From NCBI RefSeq assembly GCF_003434055.1, contig NZ_QVEX01000001.1, forward strand, positions 248,001 to 312,000: a stretch of DNA of 64,000 nt, read 5' to 3'. Position numbers and translations under genes: made by a program. The DNA is from Enterocloster aldenensis (lineage in GTDB: Bacteria; Bacillota; Clostridia; Lachnospirales; Lachnospiraceae). The notes under the pieces are model-generated. The model ran no database searches. It was not told where the DNA came from and saw nothing but the letters and a program-made list of their open reading frames with translations. Shown piece by piece: positions 26,373-34,534 of the stretch (position 1 is the first letter of the stretch; every line of letters starts with the position of its first letter).

Positions 26373-27511
26373 TGTGCATCCTCCCAGATTTTTTCCATCA
26401 GTCTTAAGGAAAACTCCTTCTGCTTCTCACTCATGGGCTGGTTATTCTGAAGTTCATACAACTCCCCGAACAGCTCCATGGGCGGCTTGCGTATCTCCCC
26501 GGCCTTATCCACGGACTGCCCTGACCTGGTGCGCTGGTTATCATAATCCAGCTTCATCACATTGGGATAGATGGAGCGCAGTTTCCCAATGGCATCCAGT
26601 ATGTCCTCTTCGTCTGTCAGGGTGATATGCAGGTAGTCATCCACCGCGGTCCCCCGGTAAAATCCCAGTTCCGTCACCTGTTCATAGCTTCCTTTTATAT
26701 TGCGCATATCATGCAGCGGCTTAAGGGGCCTGGTGGATACGGCCACATTTCCCTTTTCCAAAAGTTCCACTACGGTTACGGACTTCTTATGTCCTGCTTC
26801 AGAAAATGAATATTTAAGCGGGGTGCCGCAATAGCGCAGGGTTTCCCTGCCAATCTTCTGGGGTCCATGGATATGCCCCAGGGCCACATAGTCAAAATCC
26901 CGGAACCAGTCCGCGTTCACCTGTTCCAGCCCTCCGATGGACAGTTCCTCGGAGTCACAGGCAGATGCCCCCATGACAAACTGATGGGCCAACAGGATAT
27001 TGCGTTCCCCTGGCCGGAATCCATTGGCTGTCATGTGCGTCAAGGCGCAGCGTACCCCGTCGTCAAAATCCTGGATCTCTTCATCCGGGAAACAGCGCCG
27101 CACCATGGCCGGCTTGATAAATGGCAGCATATAAATATACACGCTGCCGTAAGCATCCCTAAGTTCCACCGGCTCCACATGGCCGTCATACACAGGAGCC
27201 ATGTGCACCCCTCTGCCAACCATCAGCTTCCCGCCAAAAGCCAGGCGCTCCGGGCTGTCGTGATTCCCGCTGATTACAAACACAGGCACGCCGCAATCAG
27301 CCAGGCTGGTGAGGAATGAATCAAATACCTGGACCGCCTCGGCAGGCGGCACCGGCTTGTCGTATACATCGCCTGCAATCAGCACAGCCTCCGGCTTTTC
27401 CTGGCCTATGATGGACAGTATCTCATTCAGTATATATTTCTGGTCCTCCAGCATGGGAAATTCATTCACCCTTTTTCCTATGTGCAGGTCTGACAAGTGA
27501 ATCAGTTTCAT
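26369..27511 (-). CDS. sbcD: SbcD exonuclease subunit (Mre11-like)
   Basis: 380-residue metallophosphoesterase nuclease. Motifs in order: MKLIHLSDLHIGKRVNEFPMLEDQ, AVLIAGDVYDKPVPPAEAVQVFDSFLTSLADCGVPVFVISGNHDSPERLAFGG, NILLAHQFVMGA, and DYVALGHIHGPQKIG. These supply the di-manganese ligands (D8, H10, D near 49, N/H near 84, H near 175 and GHxH near 210). It is first of the sbcDC pair, with GGAAGG before the start. Confidence 0.96.
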   Translation of the reverse strand: MKLIHLSDLHIGKRVNEFPMLEDQKYILNEILSIIGQEKPEAVLIAGDVYDKPVPPAEAVQVFDSFLTSLADCGVPVFVISGNHDSPERLAFGGKLMVGRGVHMAPVYDGHVEPVELRDAYGSVYIYMLPFIKPAMVRRCFPDEEIQDFDDGVRCALTHMTANGFRPGERNILLAHQFVMGASACDSEELSIGGLEQVNADWFRDFDYVALGHIHGPQKIGRETLRYCGTPLKYSFSEAGHKKSVTVVELLEKGNVAVSTRPLKPLHDMRNIKGSYEQVTELGFYRGTAVDDYLHITLTDEEDILDAIGKLRSIYPNVMKLDYDNQRTRSGQSVDKAGEIRKPPMELFGELYELQNNQPMSEKQKEFSLRLMEKIWEDAH

Positions 27512-27631
27512 ATATCTTCCTTCCTATTATTGTCTTATCCTTCAATGCAGTTGCTGCCCTATTCTTCCATACCGCGGTTCAGCACCGCCATATTTTATCC
27601 TGCCCTGATTCCACACCATTGTACTCTCAAC

Positions 27632-27661
27632 ATCATACCACGCAGACCACATCCATTACAA
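27632..27661 (-). promoter_or_regulatory. sbcDC promoter
   Basis: -35 TTGTAA (27661-27656), 18-base spacer, -10 TATGAT (27637-27632). No LexA box was found here. Nothing else convincing is seen in the gap 27512-27796. Confidence 0.5.
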
Positions 27662-27796
27662 GCATTTCCATTGCGCGGAAATGGACTCTGTGGTAAATTA
27701 TTACCATGACCAAAGAATCATAGTACAGGTGCATGTGCCGGTACATATGATAATAACATGTCACATGAAAATATCAGACAACGAGGTGAAACCAAC

Positions 27797-28039
27797 ATGA
27801 ATCCAATGCTTATCCTACAGTTAAAGCCGGCCTGGGAGCAGTTTAAGGGCAGCCACCCAAAGCTTCTGAATTTTATAAAGGCTGCCTCCAAAGACAGTTT
27901 CCTGGACAAAGGCTCCCTGATTGAAATCAGCGTCACCAACAGCGCAGGAAAGACCATTGCATCCAATATACGTGTAAAGGAAGACGACCTGGCCTTCCTT
28001 TCCGCGTTAAAGGATGTGCTGGAAGATACACAAGTTTGA
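27797..28039 (+). CDS. Small conserved-looking protein of unknown function (80 aa)
   Basis: The frame starts MNPMLILQLKPAWEQFKGSHPKLLNFIKAASKDSFLDKGSLIEISVTNSAGKTIASNIRVKEDDLAFLSALKDVLEDTQV. It looks like a soluble alpha/beta protein with an amphipathic first helix. I do not recognise the family. Support for a real gene is GAGGTGA seven bases before the ATG, sensible amino acid composition and a strong terminator six bases after the stop. The longest frame begins 13 codons earlier but without a ribosome site. It is flanked by convergent and divergent genes, so it is a single-gene transcript. Confidence 0.72.
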   Translation: MNPMLILQLKPAWEQFKGSHPKLLNFIKAASKDSFLDKGSLIEISVTNSAGKTIASNIRVKEDDLAFLSALKDVLEDTQV

Positions 28040-28044
28040 AAACA

Positions 28045-28083
28045 GCGTCAGCTGGTTCCTTGTCATAAGGAACCAGCTGACGC
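28045..28083. terminator. Strong bidirectional terminator
   Basis: 17-bp perfect stem (28045-28061 with 28067-28083) and a 5-base loop, followed on the plus strand by CTTTTATTT. It lies between two convergent genes. Confidence 0.88.
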
Positions 28084-28090
28084 CGGTCTT

Positions 28091-28510
28091 TTATTTATAT
28101 CGTTCCTCTAGGAACTCCCATTGTTCCTTACTGTCTCCATGTTCAAAAAGGAACTGCTCAATGGGACAGACCTTGCTATTATCCTTGGAGGATTTCACAA
28201 GGGGGATTGACTCTTCATAGGTAACTGCAACCCCCTTTTCATTCATTATCCTTAAACCGCCTTCGGATATCCTGACTGCATGGCATTCCCTGATGGGAAT
28301 CTTTCCTGCCATGATTCCCATGGCAATGCCGGCCTGGTCTGCATAGAGGACCAGGTTCCCGGTTCCGGATAATCCGCCCTCATAGTATGCATGGTACATG
28401 CCCGCCACCGGACTCTTATCTGTTTCCCAGACGATATTGCCGGAATCATCGGTCAGGATTGCAAGGGCTTCCCTGGTTGATACTTTCTGCAACAAATCCT
28501 CTCTCATCAT
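28091..28510 (-). CDS. DUF1893-like protein (deaminase-like fold)
   Basis: About 139 residues. The pattern AILTDDSGNIVWETDKSPVAGMYHAYYEG, LVLYADQAGIAMGIMAGKIPIRECHAVRISEGGLRIMNEKGVAVTYEESIPLV and the closing CPIEQFLFEH fits DUF1893/TM1506 proteins, which have a cytidine-deaminase-like fold and unknown function. The conserved CPIE near the C-terminus is a strong hallmark. The start is ATG at 28510 (AGG four bases upstream, or 28507 with better spacing); a GTG five codons earlier is possible. It sits 18 bases after a PatB-type lyase and is probably co-transcribed with it and dcuC. Confidence 0.7.
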   Translation of the reverse strand: MMREDLLQKVSTREALAILTDDSGNIVWETDKSPVAGMYHAYYEGGLSGTGNLVLYADQAGIAMGIMAGKIPIRECHAVRISEGGLRIMNEKGVAVTYEESIPLVKSSKDNSKVCPIEQFLFEHGDSKEQWEFLEERYK

Positions 28511-28528
28511 GACACCTGCCTTCACCTT

Positions 28529-29710
28529 TTACAGCCTGTCAGCGGCCTCTTTAATCCTCTTTAGTCCTTCCATGACAACCGGCCTGGGCGCTGCAAAGTT
28601 GAACCGCATGAATCCGTTGCCCTCTTTTTCCCCAAAGGTGGTCCCATCGTTTAATAACACCTTGGCATCCTTAAACATGAAATCTTTTAATTCTTTCTGT
28701 GTCTTAAAGCCAAGCCCGCGGCAGTCCAGCCAGATCATGAAGGTTGCTTCCGGATTCACTGCATGGATCTTGGGGATGTTCTCGTTGATATATGCCACTG
28801 CCTGGTTCTTGGTCTCGTTTAAATACGCAACGCACTGGTCCGCATAATCATCCCCATGGTTATAACATGCCATCAATGCTACATTTCCAAATATGTTCCG
28901 TCCCATGCCTTTTTTGTAAGTCTGCTGGTTCATCATCCTGCGGTAAATCTCTTCATTATGAGTAAACCATGCAGCGGTACGGAAACCAGCCACGTTAAAG
29001 GTTTTGGCAGGATTGATGAAGGTGACGGAATGGTTGGCAAATTCTTCCGAGATGCCGCAGAACGGTACAAATTCATGTCCGTCGAAAATAATATCCGCAT
29101 GAATCTCATCCACACCAATCATTACATGATTGCGGATACACAGTTCTCCCATCCTTACCAGTTCTTCCCTGGTAAAGCATCTGCCGGTCGGGTTCTGTGG
29201 ATTGCAGATAAAGAGGATCTTAACCTTTGGATCTGCTAATTTTCTTTCCAAATCCTCAAAGTTGATTTCATACCGTCCGTTAATCAGGTCCATTTCATTG
29301 AAAACAAGCTGGCGGCCGTTATTCTTCACCAAATCATGGAAGGGCGGATATACCGGGGTCTGAAGGAGGATCTTATCGCCAATACTTGAAAATTCTTCCG
29401 CAAACCAGATCATGGCCGGTATCACACAGGGTGAATAATCTATGTACTCAGGATTCAGGACCGTATTATGCCTTACTTTGTACCATCTGGCAATGCTTTC
29501 CTCAAAAGCAGTATCAATGTATGGATAACCGTAGTGATGGATCTCCACACGCTCCCTTAAGGCTTCTGTGACTTCAACCGGACTTGGGAAATCCGTGTCC
29601 GCAATCCAGAAGGGAAGTACATCTTCCGGGCACAGGGATGGGTCGTACTTCTTTGCGTCTGTTCCTCTTCTCTCTACACCTTTATCAAAATCATATATTA
29701 TTTTACTCAT
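28529..29710 (-). CDS. PatB/MalY-type C-S lyase (PLP, aminotransferase class I fold)
   Basis: 393 residues. Opening YDFDKGVERRGTDAKKYDPSLCPEDVLPFWIADTDFPSPVEVTEALRERVEIHHYGY is the PatB/MalY signature. LLQTPVYPPFHDLVKNNGRQLV, LFICNPQNPTGR and VDEIHADIIFDGHEFVPF follow, and PLP Lys lies in FINPAKTFNVAGFRTAAW. These enzymes cleave cystathionine, cysteine or cysteine S-conjugates to thiol, pyruvate and ammonia. In other Clostridia they act as transaminases on aromatic or sulfur amino acids. The gene follows dcuC by 48 bases, so the carrier may handle a related amino or keto acid. Confidence 0.9.
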   Translation of the reverse strand: MSKIIYDFDKGVERRGTDAKKYDPSLCPEDVLPFWIADTDFPSPVEVTEALRERVEIHHYGYPYIDTAFEESIARWYKVRHNTVLNPEYIDYSPCVIPAMIWFAEEFSSIGDKILLQTPVYPPFHDLVKNNGRQLVFNEMDLINGRYEINFEDLERKLADPKVKILFICNPQNPTGRCFTREELVRMGELCIRNHVMIGVDEIHADIIFDGHEFVPFCGISEEFANHSVTFINPAKTFNVAGFRTAAWFTHNEEIYRRMMNQQTYKKGMGRNIFGNVALMACYNHGDDYADQCVAYLNETKNQAVAYINENIPKIHAVNPEATFMIWLDCRGLGFKTQKELKDFMFKDAKVLLNDGTTFGEKEGNGFMRFNFAAPRPVVMEGLKRIKEAADRL

Positions 29711-29758
29711 GATGAAATCTCCTTTTCCTTCTTTAATAATAACATATTATCGCCCATT

Positions 29759-31120
29759 TTAGACAATTACATATGAAACAATCAGGTTACATATAAACAT
29801 GGCAACCGCAGGGACAGAACACCTCTTTACAATGTCCATGATATCCAGTTCGGCCATGCCTGAGATGGCAATCACAACGCCTGCCACCGGTGACATACAG
29901 CGCCCGATGCCGGAGGACAGCTGCATCGGAAGGGCAATGGTAGCGGTGGAGACTCCCATCTGGGCCGTCACATCCGGCACCAGCGGGCCAAAGGCATACC
30001 AGGACGCGTTGCCTGAACCAAGCAGCATGCCGGCAAAGAATGTTATCATTGACATCAATGCCATGGTAATGATGGGAGCGCTCTTAACAGCTGCCAGGGT
30101 ATTGGATATGATTGTAATACCGCCCAACAGTTTGATGGCCTCCGCAAAAACCGCCGCACCGATCAGGATACTTACGACATTTGCAAATGAGTTCCCCATG
30201 GCTTTCATCACAACGCTGAAATCAGCCGTTACCTCTTTCCTGTCCTTTCTCCTTACCAGTTCCAGGATGAATACAAAGAACAGTCCAATCAGATTTGCCG
30301 TAACCACGTCCAGGTTGATGGATGGTATGAAACTGAACACGGTAATCAGGACCAGGGGTACGATGGGGAGCATTGCATAACATGCAGGGCAGCTGGCATC
30401 CTGAGGCATCTGCGCTTTTGTCACGGTGCCTCCGGCTGATATATCTTTCTTATCCATATGCCGCAGATAGATGGGCAGGAATACAGCACAGACCAGGATC
30501 AGGATAGCTGCGGTTTTTCCCTGGTAGGTAAGGAAATAATCCATCATCGGCATTCCAACCACATTTTCTGCCGCAAATATGGCGCTTGAATCATTGGGTC
30601 CCCAGTCAACAAAACCACACATGATCATAACCGTTGCAGCGCTCAGCTTGCTGATTCCCAACGAGGTAAGTATGGGGAATGCAATGGCCATCAGGAGCAT
30701 GGCCAGGCCTGCGTGGCTTGTGATTACCAGCTTTAACAGGGTGCCGATAATGAAGAGCATGCTTAAAACAATATATGGGTTCTTAATCTTCGATAATGGC
30801 TTGGTTGCCAGGTATGCCAGCTTTGTGGATGCCCCGATATGGGACATGTAAACAGCGTATCCTGTTACCATCATTAAGGTCAGTCCAACACCGGATGCAT
30901 TGGATTTAAATGCGTTGGCCGCATAAGCGAACACATCTATGACAGCATTTCCGGTAGTCTTATCCCCCATGATTGAATTACCGCCAATGATAGCCGATAT
31001 CAGCAGGATTGCCATGCCTGATACCAGGAATACAAAAACAGAATTATACTTTTTGATTACCAGCGTTGCAACTATGACTATGTACAGCAGCGTTAATATC
31101 ACAGCTATAGTATTATTCAT
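29759..31120 (-). CDS. DcuC-family C4-dicarboxylate/anion transporter
   Basis: 453 residues with about 11-12 membrane segments. It opens MNNTIAVILTLLYIVIVATLVIKKYNSVFVFLVSGMAILLISAII, with family motifs GYAVYMSHIGASTKLAYLATKPLSKIKNPY, FVDWGPNDSSAIFAAENVVGMPMMDYFL, and GMLLGSGNASWYAFGPLVPDVTAQMGVSTATIALPMQLSSGIGRCMSPVAGVVIA. DcuC carriers exchange fumarate, malate, succinate or aspartate; some homologues move other anions. It is preceded by a promoter with three phased operator-like repeats and a leader of about 190 bases, and is followed by the C-S lyase gene. Confidence 0.88.
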   Translation of the reverse strand: MNNTIAVILTLLYIVIVATLVIKKYNSVFVFLVSGMAILLISAIIGGNSIMGDKTTGNAVIDVFAYAANAFKSNASGVGLTLMMVTGYAVYMSHIGASTKLAYLATKPLSKIKNPYIVLSMLFIIGTLLKLVITSHAGLAMLLMAIAFPILTSLGISKLSAATVMIMCGFVDWGPNDSSAIFAAENVVGMPMMDYFLTYQGKTAAILILVCAVFLPIYLRHMDKKDISAGGTVTKAQMPQDASCPACYAMLPIVPLVLITVFSFIPSINLDVVTANLIGLFFVFILELVRRKDRKEVTADFSVVMKAMGNSFANVVSILIGAAVFAEAIKLLGGITIISNTLAAVKSAPIITMALMSMITFFAGMLLGSGNASWYAFGPLVPDVTAQMGVSTATIALPMQLSSGIGRCMSPVAGVVIAISGMAELDIMDIVKRCSVPAVAMFICNLIVSYVIV

Positions 31121-31269
31121 TCTACCTCTCCTGTCTCTTGCAGAGGACTGTTTTTATTTTCCGGAAAATAGTACAGCCCCCGCGATTCTTTCATTTTAAT
31201 TTTTGTGCAAACCGGCCTGCAGTACCGGGTTTGGTAATGATACAGATATACATGACTCATATTTTTGTT

Positions 31270-31329
31270 GTTTAGTTTCTTAACCTTTAGTTTAGTATGT
31301 ATACCTCTTGTTTAGATTCTAAACCTTTT
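31270..31329. repeat. Three tandem 20-bp operator-like repeats over the dcuC promoter
   Basis: Three adjoining 20-base units: 31270-31289 GTTTAGTTTCTTAACCTTTA, 31290-31309 GTTTAGTATGTATACCTCTT and 31310-31329 GTTTAGATTCTAAACCTTTT. The core of unit 3 (31310-31324) is a perfect dyad, GTTTAGA-T-TCTAAAC; unit 1 matches it at 13 of 15 core bases. The phase of 20 bases places each dyad on the same DNA face. Unit 3 covers the -10 of the promoter. Likely target of the adjacent MarR regulator. Confidence 0.75.
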
Positions 31330-31344
31330 CCATTCCTTTGTCAA
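31316..31344 (-). promoter_or_regulatory. dcuC promoter
   Basis: -35 TTGACA (31344-31339), exactly 17 bases, -10 TAGAAT (31321-31316). The -10 lies inside the third operator repeat, so a bound repressor would block it. Confidence 0.78.
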
Positions 31345-31449
31345 TATCAATGATACAAATTGTCAACATGCACGAATACCATATCTATATTTTGTGCAAT
31401 CTATCCAATTCTATTCCTATAAATAAAACTGCTTCCTTATCCAGCCCTG

Positions 31450-31490
31450 AAAAAACCGCAAAGGAGCCGCAGCAACCGCTGCGGCTCCTT
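31450..31490 (-). terminator. Intrinsic terminator of the MarR gene
   Basis: 12-bp perfect stem AAGGAGCCGCAG (31461-31472) with its complement (31479-31490), loop 6, then a TTTTTT run at 31455-31450. This separates the marR transcript from dcuC. Between this hairpin and the promoter (31345-31449) nothing else is seen in the 430-base gap. Confidence 0.85.
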
Positions 31491-31550
31491 AATCATCTTA
31501 TCAGCTTATGGGGTCCTTACCATGGAGTCCTTACTATGGGCTTTCGGCAT

Positions 31551-32054
31551 TTACCTCTTTTTAGCCTTTTTCTTTTCATTCCGTTTATCCTGAACCTTGC
31601 GCCTTATATCCAGCCATGCCTCAAGCACACGGAATGTTGTATTGATTTCATCCTCAGAAAACCGTTCCCTGACTATATCCATTGACTCGCCAAACCCTAT
31701 CTCATCGTATCTGCGATGGGCTTTATCCAGTTCTTTTCCTTTATCCGTTAAGAACAGATGGTAACGGTTATCATTCTCAGGGTCCACTTCCCTGTATACC
31801 AAACCCTTGCTTTCTACCTTTTTCAGGATTTGGGAAACCGCGCCCTTGGTCTTTCCGTAATCCCTGGCAAGCTCAGTTACCGTGATTCCATGATGGTCAG
31901 CAATATGCTTTAACGTATGTACCTCTACCGAAGTATAGGCTTCACCTGTTCCATAATCATGGGGCACTTTTGTAGAGATATAAAAGTTTGAGACCTGGTG
32001 CAGTATATCTACAGCTTCTACATCGTTATATGATTTCCTTGCCTTCTCGTCCAT
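31551..32054 (-). CDS. MarR-family transcriptional regulator
   Basis: 167 residues. The winged helix-turn-helix reads VHTLKHIADHHGITVTELARDYGKTKGAVSQILKKVESKGLVYREVDPENDNRYHLFLTDKGKEL, with recognition helix TKGAVSQILKKV and wing DNRYHLFLT. The C-terminus is a Lys/Arg-rich tail (RRKVQDKRNEKKKAKKR). AGGAG precedes the start. It lies upstream of dcuC on the same strand with its own promoter and terminator, a layout fitting local control of the dcuC operon through the phased repeats. Confidence 0.9.
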   Translation of the reverse strand: MDEKARKSYNDVEAVDILHQVSNFYISTKVPHDYGTGEAYTSVEVHTLKHIADHHGITVTELARDYGKTKGAVSQILKKVESKGLVYREVDPENDNRYHLFLTDKGKELDKAHRRYDEIGFGESMDIVRERFSEDEINTTFRVLEAWLDIRRKVQDKRNEKKKAKKR

Positions 32055-32120
32055 AATTATACTCCTAATCCTGCTATATACCTTATCATCCTTACCACAA
32101 ATTGTTAAAGCATCGTTAAG

Positions 32121-32149
32121 AGTATACTATAATTAGGTATCAATGGCAA
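32121..32149 (-). promoter_or_regulatory. Promoter of the MarR gene upstream of dcuC
   Basis: -35 TTGCCA (32149-32144), 17-base spacer, -10 TATACT (32126-32121). The -35 lies five bases beyond the yhfW stop codon. Confidence 0.7.
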
Positions 32150-32153
32150 GTTT

Positions 32154-33371
32154 TTATTCAGTCCGCTTCAGGTACTCCATGAACGAACTGCCATTTTGGG
32201 GCGCTTTTACCCCAAAGGAATCACACACACTTGCACCCACATCCGAAAGGGTCTTCCTGGTCCCCAGCCTTTTCCCGGTCACGCCCTTTTTATATACAAG
32301 AAGAGGCACGCACTCCCGGGTATGCCTGCTGTGTCCGATTGCAGGATCATTGCCATGGTCCGCCATGACCAGAAGCACATCCTCACTGGTGAGAAGGGGG
32401 AGCAGCTCCCCGATTCCCTTATCCGCTGTCTCCAGTATCCGCTCATAGACGGCCGGGGACTGGGAATGCCCGGCCAGGTCTGTTTCCTGGATATTCGTGC
32501 AGATGAATCCTTTCTCCATATGCCTGAATTCATTTATGGTGTGCTCCATGCATTTTGCAGTCGGCACACAGGAAATGCTTTTCCCGCCGTTGTTTGCCAC
32601 AATGTCCGCCACCTTTCCAATAAGGGTCACGGGTATCCCGGCGCCTGTAAGTATGGTTGGGGCCTGTACATTTTCATCAACCCCGTATCCCAGGTGAAGG
32701 CATTGGTAGCCCTGCCTGTATGATTTGGATTTTGCTGACGCGATTCCGATAAAGGTATTGTCCTTTATCTCCTCGGCGGCCCACAGATCCTCCATGGTGT
32801 TCCCGGTCCCGCCAAACACGATCACACGGCCCACCGTCACCACCTGGCGTACCAGCTGTCCAATCCCATACTCCTTTTCAAATGGAATATAATCCAGGGG
32901 AGCCGTCACATTGTAGCACATGCCCAGGTCTGCCTCCAGGTTGTCTGCCACTGTCACGTAATCGTCACAGAGCACATAGCGCAGACCCTTCCGCTCAATG
33001 ATTTCCACCTTGTGCCCATATTCCCTCAGATGGGCCGCCACCGCGTCCACCTTTTCCTGAAACGGATGGACATCTGGTTTTTGTGGGAATGTGCCCATGA
33101 TTTCCTGATGACCCATGAAGGTGTCGGCTCCAAAATGCATCAGTTCCGACCGGCCGAAGTTGGCATCCCCTGACATCTTCATCCGGCTGCTTTCAGCGCC
33201 GTAGGCATTCATCAGCCCCAGCTTCTCCAGGTTGGGAAGCTTCATATCAGGATCCTGCGCCAGGATGCTTCTCAGTGTATTGGCCCTTTCGTCCCCGGGG
33301 CGCGCTGTCACGGCATCGTCCATTGCCCCTATCCCAAATCCGTCCAACACAATTACAACAAATCTCTTCAA
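32154..33371 (-). CDS. yhfW: YhfW-like phosphopentomutase/alkaline phosphatase-superfamily enzyme
   Basis: 405 residues, related to DeoB phosphopentomutase. Metal and phosphate motifs: VIVLDGFGIGAMDDA at the N-terminus, the phospho-acceptor Thr in FGADTFMGHQEIMGTFPQ near residue 88, TDLAGHSQ near 305, and ADHGNDPAIGHSRHTRE near 345. Length and the missing W in the usual NDPTWPGTDHTRE place it closer to the YhfW branch than to true DeoB. It probably moves a phosphate within a phosphosugar. The start is TTG, overlapping the yhfX stop (TTGA), with AAGGAAGG close upstream. It is last in the yhf operon. Confidence 0.85.
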   Translation of the reverse strand: MKRFVVIVLDGFGIGAMDDAVTARPGDERANTLRSILAQDPDMKLPNLEKLGLMNAYGAESSRMKMSGDANFGRSELMHFGADTFMGHQEIMGTFPQKPDVHPFQEKVDAVAAHLREYGHKVEIIERKGLRYVLCDDYVTVADNLEADLGMCYNVTAPLDYIPFEKEYGIGQLVRQVVTVGRVIVFGGTGNTMEDLWAAEEIKDNTFIGIASAKSKSYRQGYQCLHLGYGVDENVQAPTILTGAGIPVTLIGKVADIVANNGGKSISCVPTAKCMEHTINEFRHMEKGFICTNIQETDLAGHSQSPAVYERILETADKGIGELLPLLTSEDVLLVMADHGNDPAIGHSRHTRECVPLLVYKKGVTGKRLGTRKTLSDVGASVCDSFGVKAPQNGSSFMEYLKRTE

Positions 33372-34534
33372 AATCCTTCCTTCTTTCTTCCCTGGCTGTC
33401 ATAAATGCCCACAATCCCAGGACATCCTTCCTGGATGCCCTTTACCAGGACCACATCGCTTCTTGTAACAAAAATCTGGAACCGGAACGCCATCACGGCC
33501 GTGTCACCCACCGCGCATTCCTCAGATATCCCAAAATGATAGTCAATGCTCTCATCTGTGGGCGGTATCACCGTAAGTTCCCTGCTGTGACCAAGGGACG
33601 TGCCCACCCGCACCTTCTTTACATGGGACCTCCTATAATGGCCGCCCCCAAAGCAATATGCATTGCCCATGAAATTATGGGAAATCTCACTGACATATAC
33701 CACGGCCGGCCGTTCCTCCAGTTCATATACCGCATGCATGGGCGTTGTCCCGCTGAGCCCGTGTCCCGGCTCCCCGCAGTTGCCCCCAAACTCCGCCATC
33801 CTGTCAATGGTCCTGCAGCAGGTGGCTGACGGGGTATTGATTAACGCTATGTCAATGCCGCAGGTCTTCAGGATCTCCACCGCACATTTTACCGTTTCCA
33901 GGTTTTTGGTGGGCAGCACGTCCCTGGCCTCCCCGTCATAGAGATAACAGGGAAATGACGTCACGCCCTTTATCTCAAGATGGGGACACTCCGTCTTCAT
34001 CCAGATAGCGGTCTCCTTCAGTTCATCCAGATGGAATCCCGCTGTCTGCCCGGAATATATCATGTCAAAATCACCATATACACGCAGCATCACCGCCTGC
34101 CTGCATCCAAGACCGGCTGCCGCTGCCTCAATCTCCATGGCCTTTTCCCTGGAATAAATGGTCATTACCTCTGGTTTATATGCCACCAGTTCCTTAATAA
34201 GGGCCCCCGGCACCTGCACCAGGTGGCCCACATTTCCAATGGGAATCCGGTTTTCCATCATCACAAGGGCTTCCCTGAAATCCACAACCACCGCGCCGCT
34301 GTAACCCATTTCCACCAATGCCTTTGCCAGATAAGGGTTTCGTCCAATCTGTTTTAACATGAAGTACAGCCTGATATGGTTCTGCCCTGCCTTCTGTAGG
34401 AGCCTGCGGGCATTTTCCAGAAACACATCCACATCCACCAAATAGGAATCCGGGAGTATCTTCCCCTCCTGATGAAGCATGAACGCGGTTTCCACTAATT
34501 GGGGATTCCGTCTGATTGTCTGGTCCAGAAACAT
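33368..34534 (-). CDS. yhfX: YhfX-like PLP-dependent protein (alanine racemase N-terminal fold)
   Basis: 388 residues, fold type III PLP enzyme. The N-terminal barrel holds YFMLKQIGRNPYLAKAL, with the presumed PLP lysine at about residue 61. Further motifs are GHLVQVPGALIKEL, VMLRVYGDFDMIYSGQTAGFHLDE, and INTPSATCCRTIDRMAEFGGNCGEPGHGLSGTTPMH, where the PLP phosphate loop and specificity residues should lie. Substrate is unknown; the family is annotated as amino acid racemase-like. The ATG directly adjoins the yhfS TAG stop. Confidence 0.87.
   Translation of the reverse strand: MFLDQTIRRNPQLVETAFMLHQEGKILPDSYLVDVDVFLENARRLLQKAGQNHIRLYFMLKQIGRNPYLAKALVEMGYSGAVVVDFREALVMMENRIPIGNVGHLVQVPGALIKELVAYKPEVMTIYSREKAMEIEAAAAGLGCRQAVMLRVYGDFDMIYSGQTAGFHLDELKETAIWMKTECPHLEIKGVTSFPCYLYDGEARDVLPTKNLETVKCAVEILKTCGIDIALINTPSATCCRTIDRMAEFGGNCGEPGHGLSGTTPMHAVYELEERPAVVYVSEISHNFMGNAYCFGGGHYRRSHVKKVRVGTSLGHSRELTVIPPTDESIDYHFGISEECAVGDTAVMAFRFQIFVTRSDVVLVKGIQEGCPGIVGIYDSQGRKKEGF

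Noticed and set aside
31330..31550. Small protein or RNA gene in the long dcuC-marR gap
   Set aside because: The 115-residue plus frame here reads through the marR terminator and the dcuC promoter; it has no ribosome site. All visible structure is explained by promoter, operators and terminator.
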